Source: Bradyrhizobium macuxiense (GTDB lineage Bacteria; Pseudomonadota; Alphaproteobacteria; Rhizobiales; Xanthobacteraceae). Taken from it: DNA of 64,000 nucleotides. The DNA lies in NCBI RefSeq assembly GCF_007993935.1, contig NZ_VITY01000002.1, forward strand, positions 372,001 to 436,000. The letters are read 5' to 3'. A program made the translations under genes and the position numbers. Below, one piece after another: positions 8,690 to 17,530 of the stretch. Below the pieces are notes generated by a model. It made no database searches, had not been told where the DNA came from, and saw only the letters and a list, made by a program, of their open reading frames with translations. The number at the start of each line of letters is the position of its first letter. The stretch's first letter is position 1.

Positions 8690-9571
8690 CTACGACGCCG
8701 CCGGCTCGCCGATCTTGTCCTGTGTCTTCGTTTCGAAATCGCCGGCGTCATGCCGCTCGTGCAGCTGGCTCGACGGCTCGCCCCAGGTGCGGTTGACCAT
8801 GCGGCCGCGCTTCACCGCGGGCCGCGCCGCGATCGCGTCGGTCCAGCGCTGCACGTTCTTGTAGTCCTGCACCGCGAGGAATTCGCCGCCACCGTAGAGC
8901 AGGCCCTTGGCCAGGCTGCCGTACCAGGGCCACACCGCCATGTCGGCGATCGTGTAGACGTCGCCCGCGAGGTATTCGTTGTCGGCAAGCCGGCGGTCGA
9001 GCACGTCGAGCTGGCGCTTCACCTCCATCGCAAAGCGGTCGATGGCGTATTCGATCTTGGTCGGCGCATAGGCATAGAAGTGCCCGAAGCCGCCGCCGAG
9101 ATACGGCGCCGAGCCCATCTGCCAGAACAGCCAGGAGAAGGTTTCGGCGCGGGTCTTGGCATCGGTCGGCAGGAAGGCGCCGAATTTTTCCGCCAGGTAA
9201 ACCAGGATCGAGCCTGACTCGAACACCCGGATCGGCTCAGGCCCGCTACGGTCCATCAGCGCCGGGATCTTGGAGTTCGGGTTGACCGCGACGAAGCCGC
9301 TGCCGAACTGGTTGCCGTCGATCTTGATCAGCCACGCGTCGTACTCGGCGCCCTTGTGGCCCGCCGCGAGCAGCTCTTCCAGCATCACGGTGACCTTGAC
9401 GCCGTTCGGCGTCGCCAGCGAGTAGAGCTGCAGCGGATGGCGGCCGACCGGCAGCTCCTTGTCATGGGTCGGGCCGGCGATCGGCCGGTTGATGCTGGCG
9501 AAGCGCCCGCCGCTCTCCTTGTTCCAGGTCCAGACCTTCGGCGGCTCGTAGGCAGAGGTGTCGTCAGTCAC
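8690..9571 (-). CDS. yghU: glutathione S-transferase, YghU-type disulfide reductase
   Basis: Protein of 293 residues with the long N-terminal extension (YEPPKVWTWNKESGGRFASINRPIAGPTHDKELPVG) typical of E. coli YghU, which is of similar length. The thioredoxin-like domain begins HPLQLYSLATPNGVKVTVMLEEL; the glutathione-binding ESGSILVYLAEK follows, then an all-helical domain with YLAGDVYTIADMAVWPW. YghU-type enzymes bind two glutathiones and reduce disulfides. The start is taken as GTG at 9571 because a GGGAG Shine-Dalgarno sits 8 bases upstream; the in-frame start at 9637 lacks family similarity. Single gene, convergent with the GNAT gene. Confidence 0.9.
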   Translation of the reverse strand: MTDDTSAYEPPKVWTWNKESGGRFASINRPIAGPTHDKELPVGRHPLQLYSLATPNGVKVTVMLEELLAAGHKGAEYDAWLIKIDGNQFGSGFVAVNPNSKIPALMDRSGPEPIRVFESGSILVYLAEKFGAFLPTDAKTRAETFSWLFWQMGSAPYLGGGFGHFYAYAPTKIEYAIDRFAMEVKRQLDVLDRRLADNEYLAGDVYTIADMAVWPWYGSLAKGLLYGGGEFLAVQDYKNVQRWTDAIAARPAVKRGRMVNRTWGEPSSQLHERHDAGDFETKTQDKIGEPAAS

Positions 9572-9642
9572 GTCGTTGGCTCCCGGGTTACGTTTTCCAT
9601 GGCGCGGCAACCGCCGTGCCGATCCGCACATCCGCACTAGAT

Positions 9643-9668
9643 GGTGGGCTCACTACGCTTTGCCCACC
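9643..9668. repeat. short GGTGGGC hairpin
   Basis: GGTGGGC/GCCCACC arms around TCACTACGCTTT, resembling half of the longer dispersed intergenic elements. It lies upstream of the nitronate monooxygenase gene. Confidence 0.5.
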
Positions 9669-9845
9669 CCGCTGGATCGCATTTTCTATCCAGCGGAATG
9701 CGCTGCGCGCGATGCTGCCAAGCAGCGCCTGCACGCAAGATCGCCACGGCCGAAACCCGCTTGGCTTCGTTGACCGTGATGCGCTAGCGTTGCAGGGGCT
9801 GATGCCAACAAGCACAAGAAGCAGCCGCCGGGAGAAAACCAACCC

Positions 9846-10979
9846 ATGAAATCACCGATCTGCGACATGCTGGGGATCGAATTCCCCCTGCTCGCTTTCA
9901 GCCATTGCCGCGACGTGGTGGCGGCGGTCAGCCGCGCCGGCGGCTTCGGGGTGTTCGGCGCCACACGGTACATGCCGGAGACGCTGGAGCAGGAGCTGAA
10001 ATGGATCGACGCGCATGTCGACGGCAAGCCCTACGGCATCGACGTGCTGATCCCCGAGAATATCTCGACGGCTGGTGAGAAGAACGTCACCTGGAAAAGC
10101 CTCGAGCAACGCGTCTCCCAGGAGCACCGCGATTTCACCCGCAATCTGCTGAAGAAATACAACATCGAGCTCACGGCGCAGAGCGTCGCCGACAACCAGC
10201 CGCAGCCGTTCGATGCCGAGACCGCGCTGCAATTGCTCGAAGTCTCGTTCCGCCATCCGATCCGGTTGATCGCCAACGCGCTCGGCGTGCCGCCGAAGGC
10301 GATGATCGAGATGGGCCGCCAGCACGGCGTGCCGGTGGCGGCGCTGGTCGGCTCCAAGGAACACGCTCTGCGCCAGGTCGCGGCCGGCGTCGACATCCTC
10401 GTCGCGCAGGGCACCGAGGCCGGCGGCCATTGCGGCGAAGTCTCGACCATGGTGCTGGTGCCCGAGGTGATCAAGGCGGTCAAAAAAATCCGTGACGTGC
10501 CGGTGCTCGCCGCCGGCGGCATCATGACCGGAAGCCAGATGGCGGCCTGCATGGCGATGGGCGCGGCCGGCGCATGGACCGGCTCGGTGTGGCTTGCCAC
10601 CGTGGAGTCGGAGACCTCGGAGATCTTCCGCGAGAAGATGATCGCCGCCTCGTCGCGCGATGCGATCCGCTCCAAGGGCCGCACCGGCAAGCCGGCGCGG
10701 CAGCTCCGCTCGGTCTGGACCGACGCCTGGGACCGCTCGCCAGACAGCCCCGGCGCGCTGCCGATGCCGCTGCAGAGCATCATCAGCCGTGACGCCTTCA
10801 ACGCCATCGACCGCGCCGCCGCTGGTGGTAACGAGAAGGCGCGCGATCTCGTCAGCTATTTTGTGGGCCAGGGTGTCGGCCTGGTCGACAGCGTGAAGTC
10901 GGCCGGCGCCGTGGTGCAGGAGTTCAAGGAAGAGTTTGTCGAGGCCGTCGAGCACATGAACGCGCTGGTGGCGGAGTAG
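9846..10979 (+). CDS. nitronate monooxygenase family FMN enzyme
   Basis: TIM-barrel FMN protein, 377 residues, of the 2-nitropropane dioxygenase/nitronate monooxygenase family. The N-terminus carries SRAGGFGVFGA; the family signature GTEAGGHCGE is at 189-198 with the expected catalytic/FMN-proximal histidine H195; VLAAGGIMTG and GAWTGSVWLAT form the phosphate-binding barrel end. It would oxidise alkyl nitronates such as propionate 3-nitronate or act as an NAD(P)H:quinone-type reductase; the long C-terminal part (KGRTGKPARQLRS onward) is usual in the family. GGGAGAAAA precedes the ATG. Single gene bounded by repeats. Confidence 0.9.
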   Translation: MKSPICDMLGIEFPLLAFSHCRDVVAAVSRAGGFGVFGATRYMPETLEQELKWIDAHVDGKPYGIDVLIPENISTAGEKNVTWKSLEQRVSQEHRDFTRNLLKKYNIELTAQSVADNQPQPFDAETALQLLEVSFRHPIRLIANALGVPPKAMIEMGRQHGVPVAALVGSKEHALRQVAAGVDILVAQGTEAGGHCGEVSTMVLVPEVIKAVKKIRDVPVLAAGGIMTGSQMAACMAMGAAGAWTGSVWLATVESETSEIFREKMIAASSRDAIRSKGRTGKPARQLRSVWTDAWDRSPDSPGALPMPLQSIISRDAFNAIDRAAAGGNEKARDLVSYFVGQGVGLVDSVKSAGAVVQEFKEEFVEAVEHMNALVAE

Positions 10980-10991
10980 AACACCCACCGC

Positions 10992-11074
10992 TGTCATTGC
11001 GAGGAGCGGAGCGACGAAGCAATCCATCTATCCCCGAGTCGTGAAATGGATTGCTTCGCTTCGCTCGCAATGAC
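10992..11074. repeat. dispersed palindromic element, family A, copy 3
   Basis: Long arm first (GTCATTGCGAGGAGCGGAGC), ending TCGCTCGCAATGAC. It lies between two co-directional genes, nitronate monooxygenase and the thiolase-like gene. Confidence 0.9.
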
Positions 11075-11120
11075 GACCAAATAGCCATCGAGTCCAATAC
11101 CGCAGAGTGAAGCAACAAGA

Positions 11121-12632
11121 ATGTCGAACAGCATCCCCGAAGACCGCATTCCCGTCATCGTCGGCGTCGGCGAGATCGTCGATCGTCCGAAGGACATCGC
11201 CGCCGGCCTCGAGCCGTTGACGCTGCTGGAGGAGGCGCTGAAGCGCGCCGAGGCGGACAGCGGCGCAAAGCTGCTCGCCGACGTGCAGTCGCTCGACGTC
11301 GTCAACTTTTTGAGCTGGCGCTATCGCGATCCTGAGAAGCAGCTCGCCGCACGGCTCGGCATTGCGCCCGCGCATCTCTATTACGGCCCGGTCGGCGGCG
11401 AGAGCCCGATCCGCTATCTGCACGAGGCGGCGCAGCGCATCGCGCGCGGCGAATGCAGCGTCGCCGCGGTGTGCGGCGCGGAGGCGCAGTCGACCGCGAC
11501 CAAGGCGCAGCGCGCCGGCGTCGAGCTGCCGTGGACGCCGTTCGCGCATGACGTCGAGGAGCCGAAGCGCGGCGCAGCGTTCCAGAAGCCGATGGCGGTG
11601 ACGCTCGGCGTGTTCAGGCCGATCACGGTCTATCCGCTCTATGAGTCCGCAACCTCTGCGCATTGGGGCCAGACGCCGCGCGAGGCGCTGAAGGAATCCG
11701 GTGACCTATGGTCGACCTACGCGCGGGTTGCGGCCGACAATCCGAACTCCTGGCTGAAGAAGAAGTTCACCGGCGACGAGATCACCACCGCGACGCCTGA
11801 TAACCGGATGATCGCCTGGCCGTATACAAAGCTGATGGTGGCGAACCCGACGGTGAACATGGGCGGCGCGCTGATCCTGACCAGCCTCGCCAAGGCGCGC
11901 GCGGCCGGCGTGCCGGAGGACAGACTGATCTATCCGCTCGGCGGCGCCTCGGCGGAAGAGCCGCGCGACTACCTGATCCGCGACCAGTTCGTCGAGAGCC
12001 ACGCGCAGACCGCGGTGCTGAAGGCGGTGATGGATCTCGTCGGCGGCGACGGCAAAAAGTTCGACGCGATCGAGCTCTATAGCTGCTTCCCCTGCGTGCC
12101 GAAGATGGCACGCCGCACGCTGGGCCTGGGCGCCGACGTGCAGCCGACCGTGACCGGTGGCCTGACGTTCTTCGGCGCGCCGCTCAACACCTACATGACG
12201 CATTCGGCCTGCGCGATGGTGCGCAAGCTGCGCAGCGGCGGCACGCTCGGCCTGCTCTACGGCCAGGGCGGCTTCGTCACCAAGCACCACGGCCTCGTGC
12301 TGTCGCGCGCGGCGCCGACGGCCGCACTCAAGCAGGAGACCTCCGTGCAGGCGGAGGCCGATCGCAACAGGCGCGATGTGCCCGACTTCACCGCGGAGGC
12401 GACAGGCAAAGGCAAGGTCGAGGCCTTCACCGTGATCTACCGCGCCAATGGTGAGGTCGAGCACGGCGTCACCATGCTGCGCACCGAAGACGGCCGCCGC
12501 ACGCTTGGCCGCATCCCGGCAAGCGACACGGCGTCGCTGGCTTATTTGCAGGACCTGGACCGGACGCCGGTCGGCACCACCGGCAACATCGTCACCGCCA
12601 GTGACGGCATGCTGGAATGGCGGGTAGGTTAA
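11121..12632 (+). CDS. thiolase-like protein (type-1, with extra C-terminal domain)
   Basis: Protein of 503 residues, longer than the roughly 390 of biosynthetic thiolases because of an added C-terminal domain (from about residue 420; KGKVEAFTVIYRANGEVEHGV...). The thiolase fold is visible in the N-terminal half (YGPVGGESPIRYLHEAAQRIARGECSVAAVCGAEAQST, 88-125) and in GAPLNTYMTHSACAMV. At the place where thiolases have CASG, this protein reads GGESP (92-96), so the nucleophilic cysteine is missing. That pattern and the extra domain match thiolase-like type-1 proteins, whose acyl-CoA chemistry is uncertain. Automatic annotation as acetyl-CoA acetyltransferase should be treated cautiously. Confidence 0.82.
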   Translation: MSNSIPEDRIPVIVGVGEIVDRPKDIAAGLEPLTLLEEALKRAEADSGAKLLADVQSLDVVNFLSWRYRDPEKQLAARLGIAPAHLYYGPVGGESPIRYLHEAAQRIARGECSVAAVCGAEAQSTATKAQRAGVELPWTPFAHDVEEPKRGAAFQKPMAVTLGVFRPITVYPLYESATSAHWGQTPREALKESGDLWSTYARVAADNPNSWLKKKFTGDEITTATPDNRMIAWPYTKLMVANPTVNMGGALILTSLAKARAAGVPEDRLIYPLGGASAEEPRDYLIRDQFVESHAQTAVLKAVMDLVGGDGKKFDAIELYSCFPCVPKMARRTLGLGADVQPTVTGGLTFFGAPLNTYMTHSACAMVRKLRSGGTLGLLYGQGGFVTKHHGLVLSRAAPTAALKQETSVQAEADRNRRDVPDFTAEATGKGKVEAFTVIYRANGEVEHGVTMLRTEDGRRTLGRIPASDTASLAYLQDLDRTPVGTTGNIVTASDGMLEWRVG

Positions 12633-12641
12633 AACTCCCTC

Positions 12642-12659
12642 ACCCCGCTATTGCGGGGT
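12642..12659 (+). terminator. hairpin after thiolase-like gene
   Basis: ACCCCGC-TATT-GCGGGGT stem-loop 10 bases after the stop codon. No U-tract follows, and the sequence resembles a fragment of the family F elements. Confidence 0.45.
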
Positions 12660-12686
12660 CGAGACGAGCGTAGCTCGCTCTTGTGC

Positions 12687-12770
12687 GTAGCCCGGATGGA
12701 GCGCAGCGCAATCCGGGGGCACTCTATCCACTGCCTGCCCCAGATTTCGCTTCGCTCCATCCGGGCTACT
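12687..12770. repeat. palindromic element, family E
   Basis: Arms GTAGCCCGGATGGAGCGCAG and CGCTCCATCCGGGCTAC enclosing about 45 bases, related in design to family B. It lies between the convergent thiolase-like and RND adaptor genes and may end transcription of both. Confidence 0.85.
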
Positions 12771-12777
12771 TAAGAAC

Positions 12778-13983
12778 CTACCCCTTCACGTCCTGCTTTT
12801 CGGACGCGGTCGTCGGCTTGCCCTTGGCGGCACCTGCGCCGGTGACGCGGACATGATCGCCGTCGGCGAGACCGTCCGGCGGGGCGGTGATGATGCGGTC
12901 GTCGGGCGCGAGGCCCGAGGCGAGCTCGATCTCCTTGCCGAGGTCGCGGCCGATCTTCACGGTCTTGAACAGCACCTTGTCGTCCGGCGTCACGGTCGCG
13001 ACCCGCAGGCCGTTGCCGTTGAAGATCAGCGCGCTGGCGGGAATGCTGAGCGGCGTTGCGTCGCGCTGCAGGTTCAGCTTCACGCTGGCATAGCTGCCCG
13101 GCATCAGTTCGCCGGAGGAATTGTCGAGCCCGAGCTGCATCCGCGTCGTGCCGGAGGCGACATCGACCGCCTGCGAGGAAGCTTCCACCGTCGCCTGGAA
13201 GCTGCGGTTCGGGTAGTCCGGCAGCGACAGCGTGGCCTTGGCGCCGATCTTGATCGCCGGAACGTAGTTCTGCGGCACGTTGACATAGACGCGCAGCTTG
13301 GTGATGTCGGAGACCGTGAACATCGCCGGACCCGAGTTGCCGCCGGCATTGATCAGCGCGCCGACGTCGGTGTCGCGCGAGGTCACCACACCGTCGAACG
13401 GCGCCGCGATCTTCTTGTAACCGGCGAGCGCTTCCAGCCGCTCGACATTGGCCTGGCCGGCCTTGACCGCGCCGTTCTTGTTGGAGAGGTCGGCGGTGCG
13501 CTCGTCGATCTCCTGCGCCGAGACGAAGTTCGAGGCCACCAGCGTCTTGCGCCGGGCGAGCGTCGCCTCGGAGAGCTTGGCCGAGGCCTGGGCGCTGGCG
13601 AGATCGGCGCGCGCCTGCAGCAATTGCTGGTCGAGGTCGGGCGCCTCGATCTCGGCGATCACCTGGCCGGCCTTGACGCGGGCGCCGATGTCGGCGTCCC
13701 AGTTCTTCAGATAACCCGACACCCGGGCATAGATCGGCGCGCGGGAATAGGCCTCGAGCCGGCCCGGCAGGTCGATCGTGGGGCTCAGCGCCTTGGCGTT
13801 GGGCAGTGCCACCGCGACGGTCGGAATGGCCTGGTCGTCGGTCCATTCCTTCAGCCGGTTGTCCTGCTCCTCGCGGGCGCGGATCCCGGTGCCGACGATC
13901 AGCCCCGCGCCGACCAATGCAACCACGCCGAAGATGCCCAATCGCCGGCCGGACACCGGTGGGCGCTGTTCAGTGGGCTGCAT
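12778..13983 (-). CDS. RND efflux periplasmic adaptor (MFP) subunit
   Basis: Membrane-fusion protein, 401 residues. A short cytoplasmic N-terminus and one signal-anchor helix (RLGIFGVVALVGAGLIVGTGI, about 14-34) are followed by the lipoyl-like half motif RLEAYSRAPIYARVSGYLKNWDADIGARVKAGQVIAEIEAP, the alpha-hairpin (QLLQARADLASAQASAKLSEA), and the returning AALAGYKKIAAPFDGVVTSRDTDVGALI. It links an inner-membrane pump to an outer-membrane channel. The start at 13983 overlaps the end of the pump gene by 14 bases; the in-frame start at 14055 lies deep in that gene. No outer-membrane factor gene is adjacent. Confidence 0.92.
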   Translation of the reverse strand: MQPTEQRPPVSGRRLGIFGVVALVGAGLIVGTGIRAREEQDNRLKEWTDDQAIPTVAVALPNAKALSPTIDLPGRLEAYSRAPIYARVSGYLKNWDADIGARVKAGQVIAEIEAPDLDQQLLQARADLASAQASAKLSEATLARRKTLVASNFVSAQEIDERTADLSNKNGAVKAGQANVERLEALAGYKKIAAPFDGVVTSRDTDVGALINAGGNSGPAMFTVSDITKLRVYVNVPQNYVPAIKIGAKATLSLPDYPNRSFQATVEASSQAVDVASGTTRMQLGLDNSSGELMPGSYASVKLNLQRDATPLSIPASALIFNGNGLRVATVTPDDKVLFKTVKIGRDLGKEIELASGLAPDDRIITAPPDGLADGDHVRVTGAGAAKGKPTTASEKQDVKG

Positions 13984-16900
13984 GCGGAATCTCCGATGAG
14001 GCGGCGGCTTTGGCGCCTTGCTTCTTGTGTACCATACTGAATACCACGGGAACAAACATCAGGGTCGCGAAGGTCGCGAAGATCAGGCCGCCGATCACGG
14101 CCCGGCCCAGCGGTGCGTTCTGCTCACCGCCCTCGCCGAGCCCGAGCGCCATCGGCGCCATGCCGATGATCATGGCGAGCGCGGTCATCAGCACCGGGCG
14201 GAACCGGACGAAGCCGGCCTCCAGCGCCGCCGCGACGGGATCGCCGAGCTCCTCATAGCGCTCGCGCGCGAAGCTGATCACGAGCACGCTGTTGGCGGTC
14301 GCGACGCCCATGCACATGATGGCGCCGGTGAGCGCGGGAACCGACAGCGTGGTCTGGGTCGTGAACAGCATCCAGATGATGCCGGCGAGCGCTGCGGGCA
14401 GCGCCGTGATGATCACGAACGGGTCCGACCAGGACTGGAAGTTCACCACGATCAGGAAGTAGATCAAGACGACCGCGCCGAGCAGGCCGAACAACAGGCC
14501 GGTGAAGGCCGAATTCATGGTCTGGACCTGGCCGAGCAGCACCACGGAGGAGCCCTTCGGCACCTCCTTGGCGGTGTCTGATATCAGCTGGCGCACGTCG
14601 GTCGCGACGCCGCCGAGATCGCGGCCCTGGGTCGTGGCGTAGATCTGCACCAGCGACTGGATGTCGTATTGCGAGACCACCGCGCTCGAGGTCGCGCGCT
14701 TGATGTCGGCGATGCCGCCGAGGATCGGTGCCTGGGTGTTGCCGGTCGCGGTGATCGGCAAGGTCTGCAGCGCGCTCAGCGAGTCGATCTGATACTGCGG
14801 CGTCTGCATCACGATCGAATACGACACGCCGTTATCGGGATTGAGAAAATAGGTCGGCGCGACCTGCGAGGAGCCGGCGAGGTTGACCACCAGCGAATTG
14901 GTGACGTCGCGCTCGGTCAGGCCGACATATTGCGCGCGGGTGCGGTCGACATCGATGTTGAAGGTCGGGTTGTTCGGCGACTGCTGGATCCGCGCGTCGG
15001 CGATGCCGGGAATGCGCTTGATCTTCGCCAGTAGCCTGTTGGCATAGGCGTAGTTGGCCTCGAGATTGGCGCCGCGGATCTGCAGATCGATCGGCGCCGG
15101 CGCGCCGAAGTTGAGGATCTGGCTGACGATGTCGGCCGGCAGGAAGGAGAAGCTGGTGCCCGGGAACAGCCGCGGCAATTGCTCACGCAGCGCGCGCACA
15201 TGCTCCTCGGTCGGCTTGTGACCTTCCCTGAGTTTGATCTGGATGTCGGCATCCTGCGGGCCGATCACGCCGGTGTTGTTGTAGGTCAAGTTGATGCTGG
15301 AGATCGGCATGCCGATGTTGTCGGTCATGGTCTCGATCTCGCCCGGGATCAGCTTGCGGATCGCCTTCTGGACATCCGCCATCTGGTTGGCGGTTTCCTC
15401 GACGCGGGTGCCGACCTGGGTGCGGACATGCATCAGGATGTTGCCGGCATCGACCGACGGGAAGAAGTTGCGGCCGAGGAACGGCACCAGCAGGAACGAC
15501 GCGGCGACCACCGCGAGGAAGCCGCCAACGAACACCTTGCGATGGCCGAGCGCCATCGCAAGCAGGCCATGATAGCCGCCACGGATGCGTTCGAACCGCG
15601 CTTCGAAGCCGCGCTGGAACCAGACGAAAGGATTGCGCGACTTCGGCGGCGGGCCTTCGTGATGCACATGCGCCTGCAACAGATAGTTCGCCATCGTCGG
15701 CACCAGGGTGCGCGACAGGAGGAACGACCAGATCATCGCGAACATGACGGCTTCGGCCATCGGCACGAACAGGAAGCGCGCGACGCCGGTGAGGAAGAAC
15801 ATCGGCACGAACACGATGCAGATACAGAGCAGCGAGACGAAGGCCGGCGTCACGATCTGGTTGGCGCCGTCGAGGATCGATTGCTCGACCGGCTTGCCCT
15901 GCTCGAGATGGTAATTGATGTTCTCGATCGTCACCGTGGCGTCGTCGACCAGGATGCCGACCGCGAGCGCGAGGCCGCCGAGCGTCATGATGTTGAGCGT
16001 CTCGCCGATCAGGGACAGCATGATGATGGCGCCCAGCACCGACAGCGGAATCGACACGGCGATGATCACGGTGGAACGCCAGCTGCCGAGGAACAGCAGG
16101 ATCATCACGCTGGTCAGCAGCGCCGCGATCACGCCTTCGAAGGCGACGCCGGTGATGGCGCCGCGGACGAACACCGACTGGTCGCCGACGAAGCCGATCT
16201 TCAGCGCGTCCGGCATCTGGTCCTTGACGTCGATCACCTTCTGCTTGATGCCGGCGATGATATCGAGCGTCGAAACCGCGCCGGCCTTCAGCACCATCAT
16301 CAGCACCGAGCGGTTGCCGTCGACATGGACGATGTTGGTCTGCGGCGGGTTGCCGTCGCGGACGGTGGCGACGTCGCGGACATAGACCATCGCACCGTTG
16401 ACGGTCTTGATCGGCAGGTCGCCGAGCTCCTCGATCCGGAGCGGCGAGTTGTTCAGGTTGATGGTGTATTCGAAATTGCCGATCTTCTGGGTACCGACCG
16501 GCGTGATCAGGTTCTGCGCCGCGAGCGCATTGGCGACGTCCTGGCCCGACAGGCCGCGCGCCTGCAGCGCGGTCGAATTGAGGTCGATCTGGATCTGGCG
16601 CTGCTTGCCGCCATACGGATAGGGGATCGCGGCGCCGGGCACCGTGACCAGCGGCGTGCGCAACTGGTTGATGCCGATGTCGGCGAGGTTCTGCTCGGTG
16701 AGGCCGTCACCCGATAGCGCGACCTGGACAATCGGAACCGTCGAGGCGCTGTAGTTGAGGATCAGCGGCGGCGTCGCGCCCGGCGGCAGCTGCTTGAGCA
16801 GGGTCTGGGCGATCGCCGTGACCTGCGCGTTGGCGGTGCGGATGTCGACGTTCGGCTGGAAGAAGATCTTGACGATGCCGATGCCGTTATAGGAGTTCGC

Positions 16901-17149
16901 AACGATGTGCTCGATGTCGTTGACCGTCGTGGTCAACACACGCTCGAACGGAGTTGTGATGCGCCCCGACATCTGGTCGGGAGGCAGACCGGTGTACGAC
17001 CAGGCCACGCCGATCACAGGGATGCGGATTTCGGGAAAGATGTCGGTCGGCGTGCGCAGCGCCGCCAGCGGTCCGATAATCAGCAGCAAGATCGCGAGCA
17101 CGACGAAAGTATATGGCCGGCTCAGCGCGATACGGACCAGTGCGATCAT
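13970..17149 (-). CDS. RND efflux transporter permease subunit
   Basis: Inner-membrane proton-driven pump of 1059 residues (AcrB/MMPL-type ACR_tran family). The N-terminus MIALVRIALSRPYTFVVLAILLLIIGPLAALRTPTDIFPEI is the first transmembrane helix and porter entry; the central block IAVSIPLSVLGAIIMLSLIGETLNIMTLGGLALAVGILVDDATVTIENI contains TM helices with the conserved aspartate pair; a second set follows near the C-terminus (TGAIMCMGVATANSVLVISFARE). The start at 17149 fits family alignment better than 17251, which adds an unrelated stretch. The pump gene precedes the adaptor gene, the reverse of acrAB order. Substrates unknown. Confidence 0.93.
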   Translation of the reverse strand: MIALVRIALSRPYTFVVLAILLLIIGPLAALRTPTDIFPEIRIPVIGVAWSYTGLPPDQMSGRITTPFERVLTTTVNDIEHIVANSYNGIGIVKIFFQPNVDIRTANAQVTAIAQTLLKQLPPGATPPLILNYSASTVPIVQVALSGDGLTEQNLADIGINQLRTPLVTVPGAAIPYPYGGKQRQIQIDLNSTALQARGLSGQDVANALAAQNLITPVGTQKIGNFEYTINLNNSPLRIEELGDLPIKTVNGAMVYVRDVATVRDGNPPQTNIVHVDGNRSVLMMVLKAGAVSTLDIIAGIKQKVIDVKDQMPDALKIGFVGDQSVFVRGAITGVAFEGVIAALLTSVMILLFLGSWRSTVIIAVSIPLSVLGAIIMLSLIGETLNIMTLGGLALAVGILVDDATVTIENINYHLEQGKPVEQSILDGANQIVTPAFVSLLCICIVFVPMFFLTGVARFLFVPMAEAVMFAMIWSFLLSRTLVPTMANYLLQAHVHHEGPPPKSRNPFVWFQRGFEARFERIRGGYHGLLAMALGHRKVFVGGFLAVVAASFLLVPFLGRNFFPSVDAGNILMHVRTQVGTRVEETANQMADVQKAIRKLIPGEIETMTDNIGMPISSINLTYNNTGVIGPQDADIQIKLREGHKPTEEHVRALREQLPRLFPGTSFSFLPADIVSQILNFGAPAPIDLQIRGANLEANYAYANRLLAKIKRIPGIADARIQQSPNNPTFNIDVDRTRAQYVGLTERDVTNSLVVNLAGSSQVAPTYFLNPDNGVSYSIVMQTPQYQIDSLSALQTLPITATGNTQAPILGGIADIKRATSSAVVSQYDIQSLVQIYATTQGRDLGGVATDVRQLISDTAKEVPKGSSVVLLGQVQTMNSAFTGLLFGLLGAVVLIYFLIVVNFQSWSDPFVIITALPAALAGIIWMLFTTQTTLSVPALTGAIMCMGVATANSVLVISFARERYEELGDPVAAALEAGFVRFRPVLMTALAMIIGMAPMALGLGEGGEQNAPLGRAVIGGLIFATFATLMFVPVVFSMVHKKQGAKAAASSEIPHAAH

Positions 17150-17530
17150 AAAAACAGCATTCCCGAAATGAAGCCCGCCCAGGCAGAGGAATCGACATTG
17201 CAAAAGCCGTTCCGCAGCGGCCGATTTACCTGATGCAGCGCAAAACGCCAACCCGCGGAGCCGCCGCGGCCTTCACTTCCTTGGCATAGCGCGGTGAAGC
17301 GGCGCGCTTCGATCAACCGGGTCCGACGCAGTGCCGCCGATCGCGCGCGTGTTGTCCTCGAAAAGAGACAGCCCTGCTCAGAAACCGAGCCCGCCGAGCA
17401 CGCCGTTTCGGCCGCCAGAAGTCTAGCGCATCGCTGCCCTGCGAAAATGCAAAGCGTGGTGAGCCGGACGGCCCACCACGCTTGGATCGGTCAGCCCCGT
17501 GCGGACGGGAGGTCCCCCGGCGACTGCGGG
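17150..17530. other. 381-bp intergenic region
   Basis: Lies between the start of the RND operon and the stop of the chemoreceptor gene, both on the minus strand. It holds the hairpin at 17452-17483 and presumably the RND promoter. No supported gene. Confidence 0.6.
17452..17483 (-). terminator. stem-loop downstream of chemoreceptor gene
   Basis: On the minus strand, 10-bp arms AAGCGTGGTG / CACCACGCTT around a 12-base loop, followed by TGCATTTTC, 48 bases after the chemoreceptor stop. Rho-independent terminator candidate with a weak T run. Confidence 0.65.

Noticed and set aside
12853..14040. 395-aa open frame on the plus strand
   Set aside because: Shadow of the RND adaptor gene, which has a full domain match in the other direction.
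15179..16717. Long open frame (512 aa) on the plus strand
   Set aside because: It is antisense to the RND pump gene and its sequence is low-complexity H/R/D-rich, typical of a GC-rich shadow frame.
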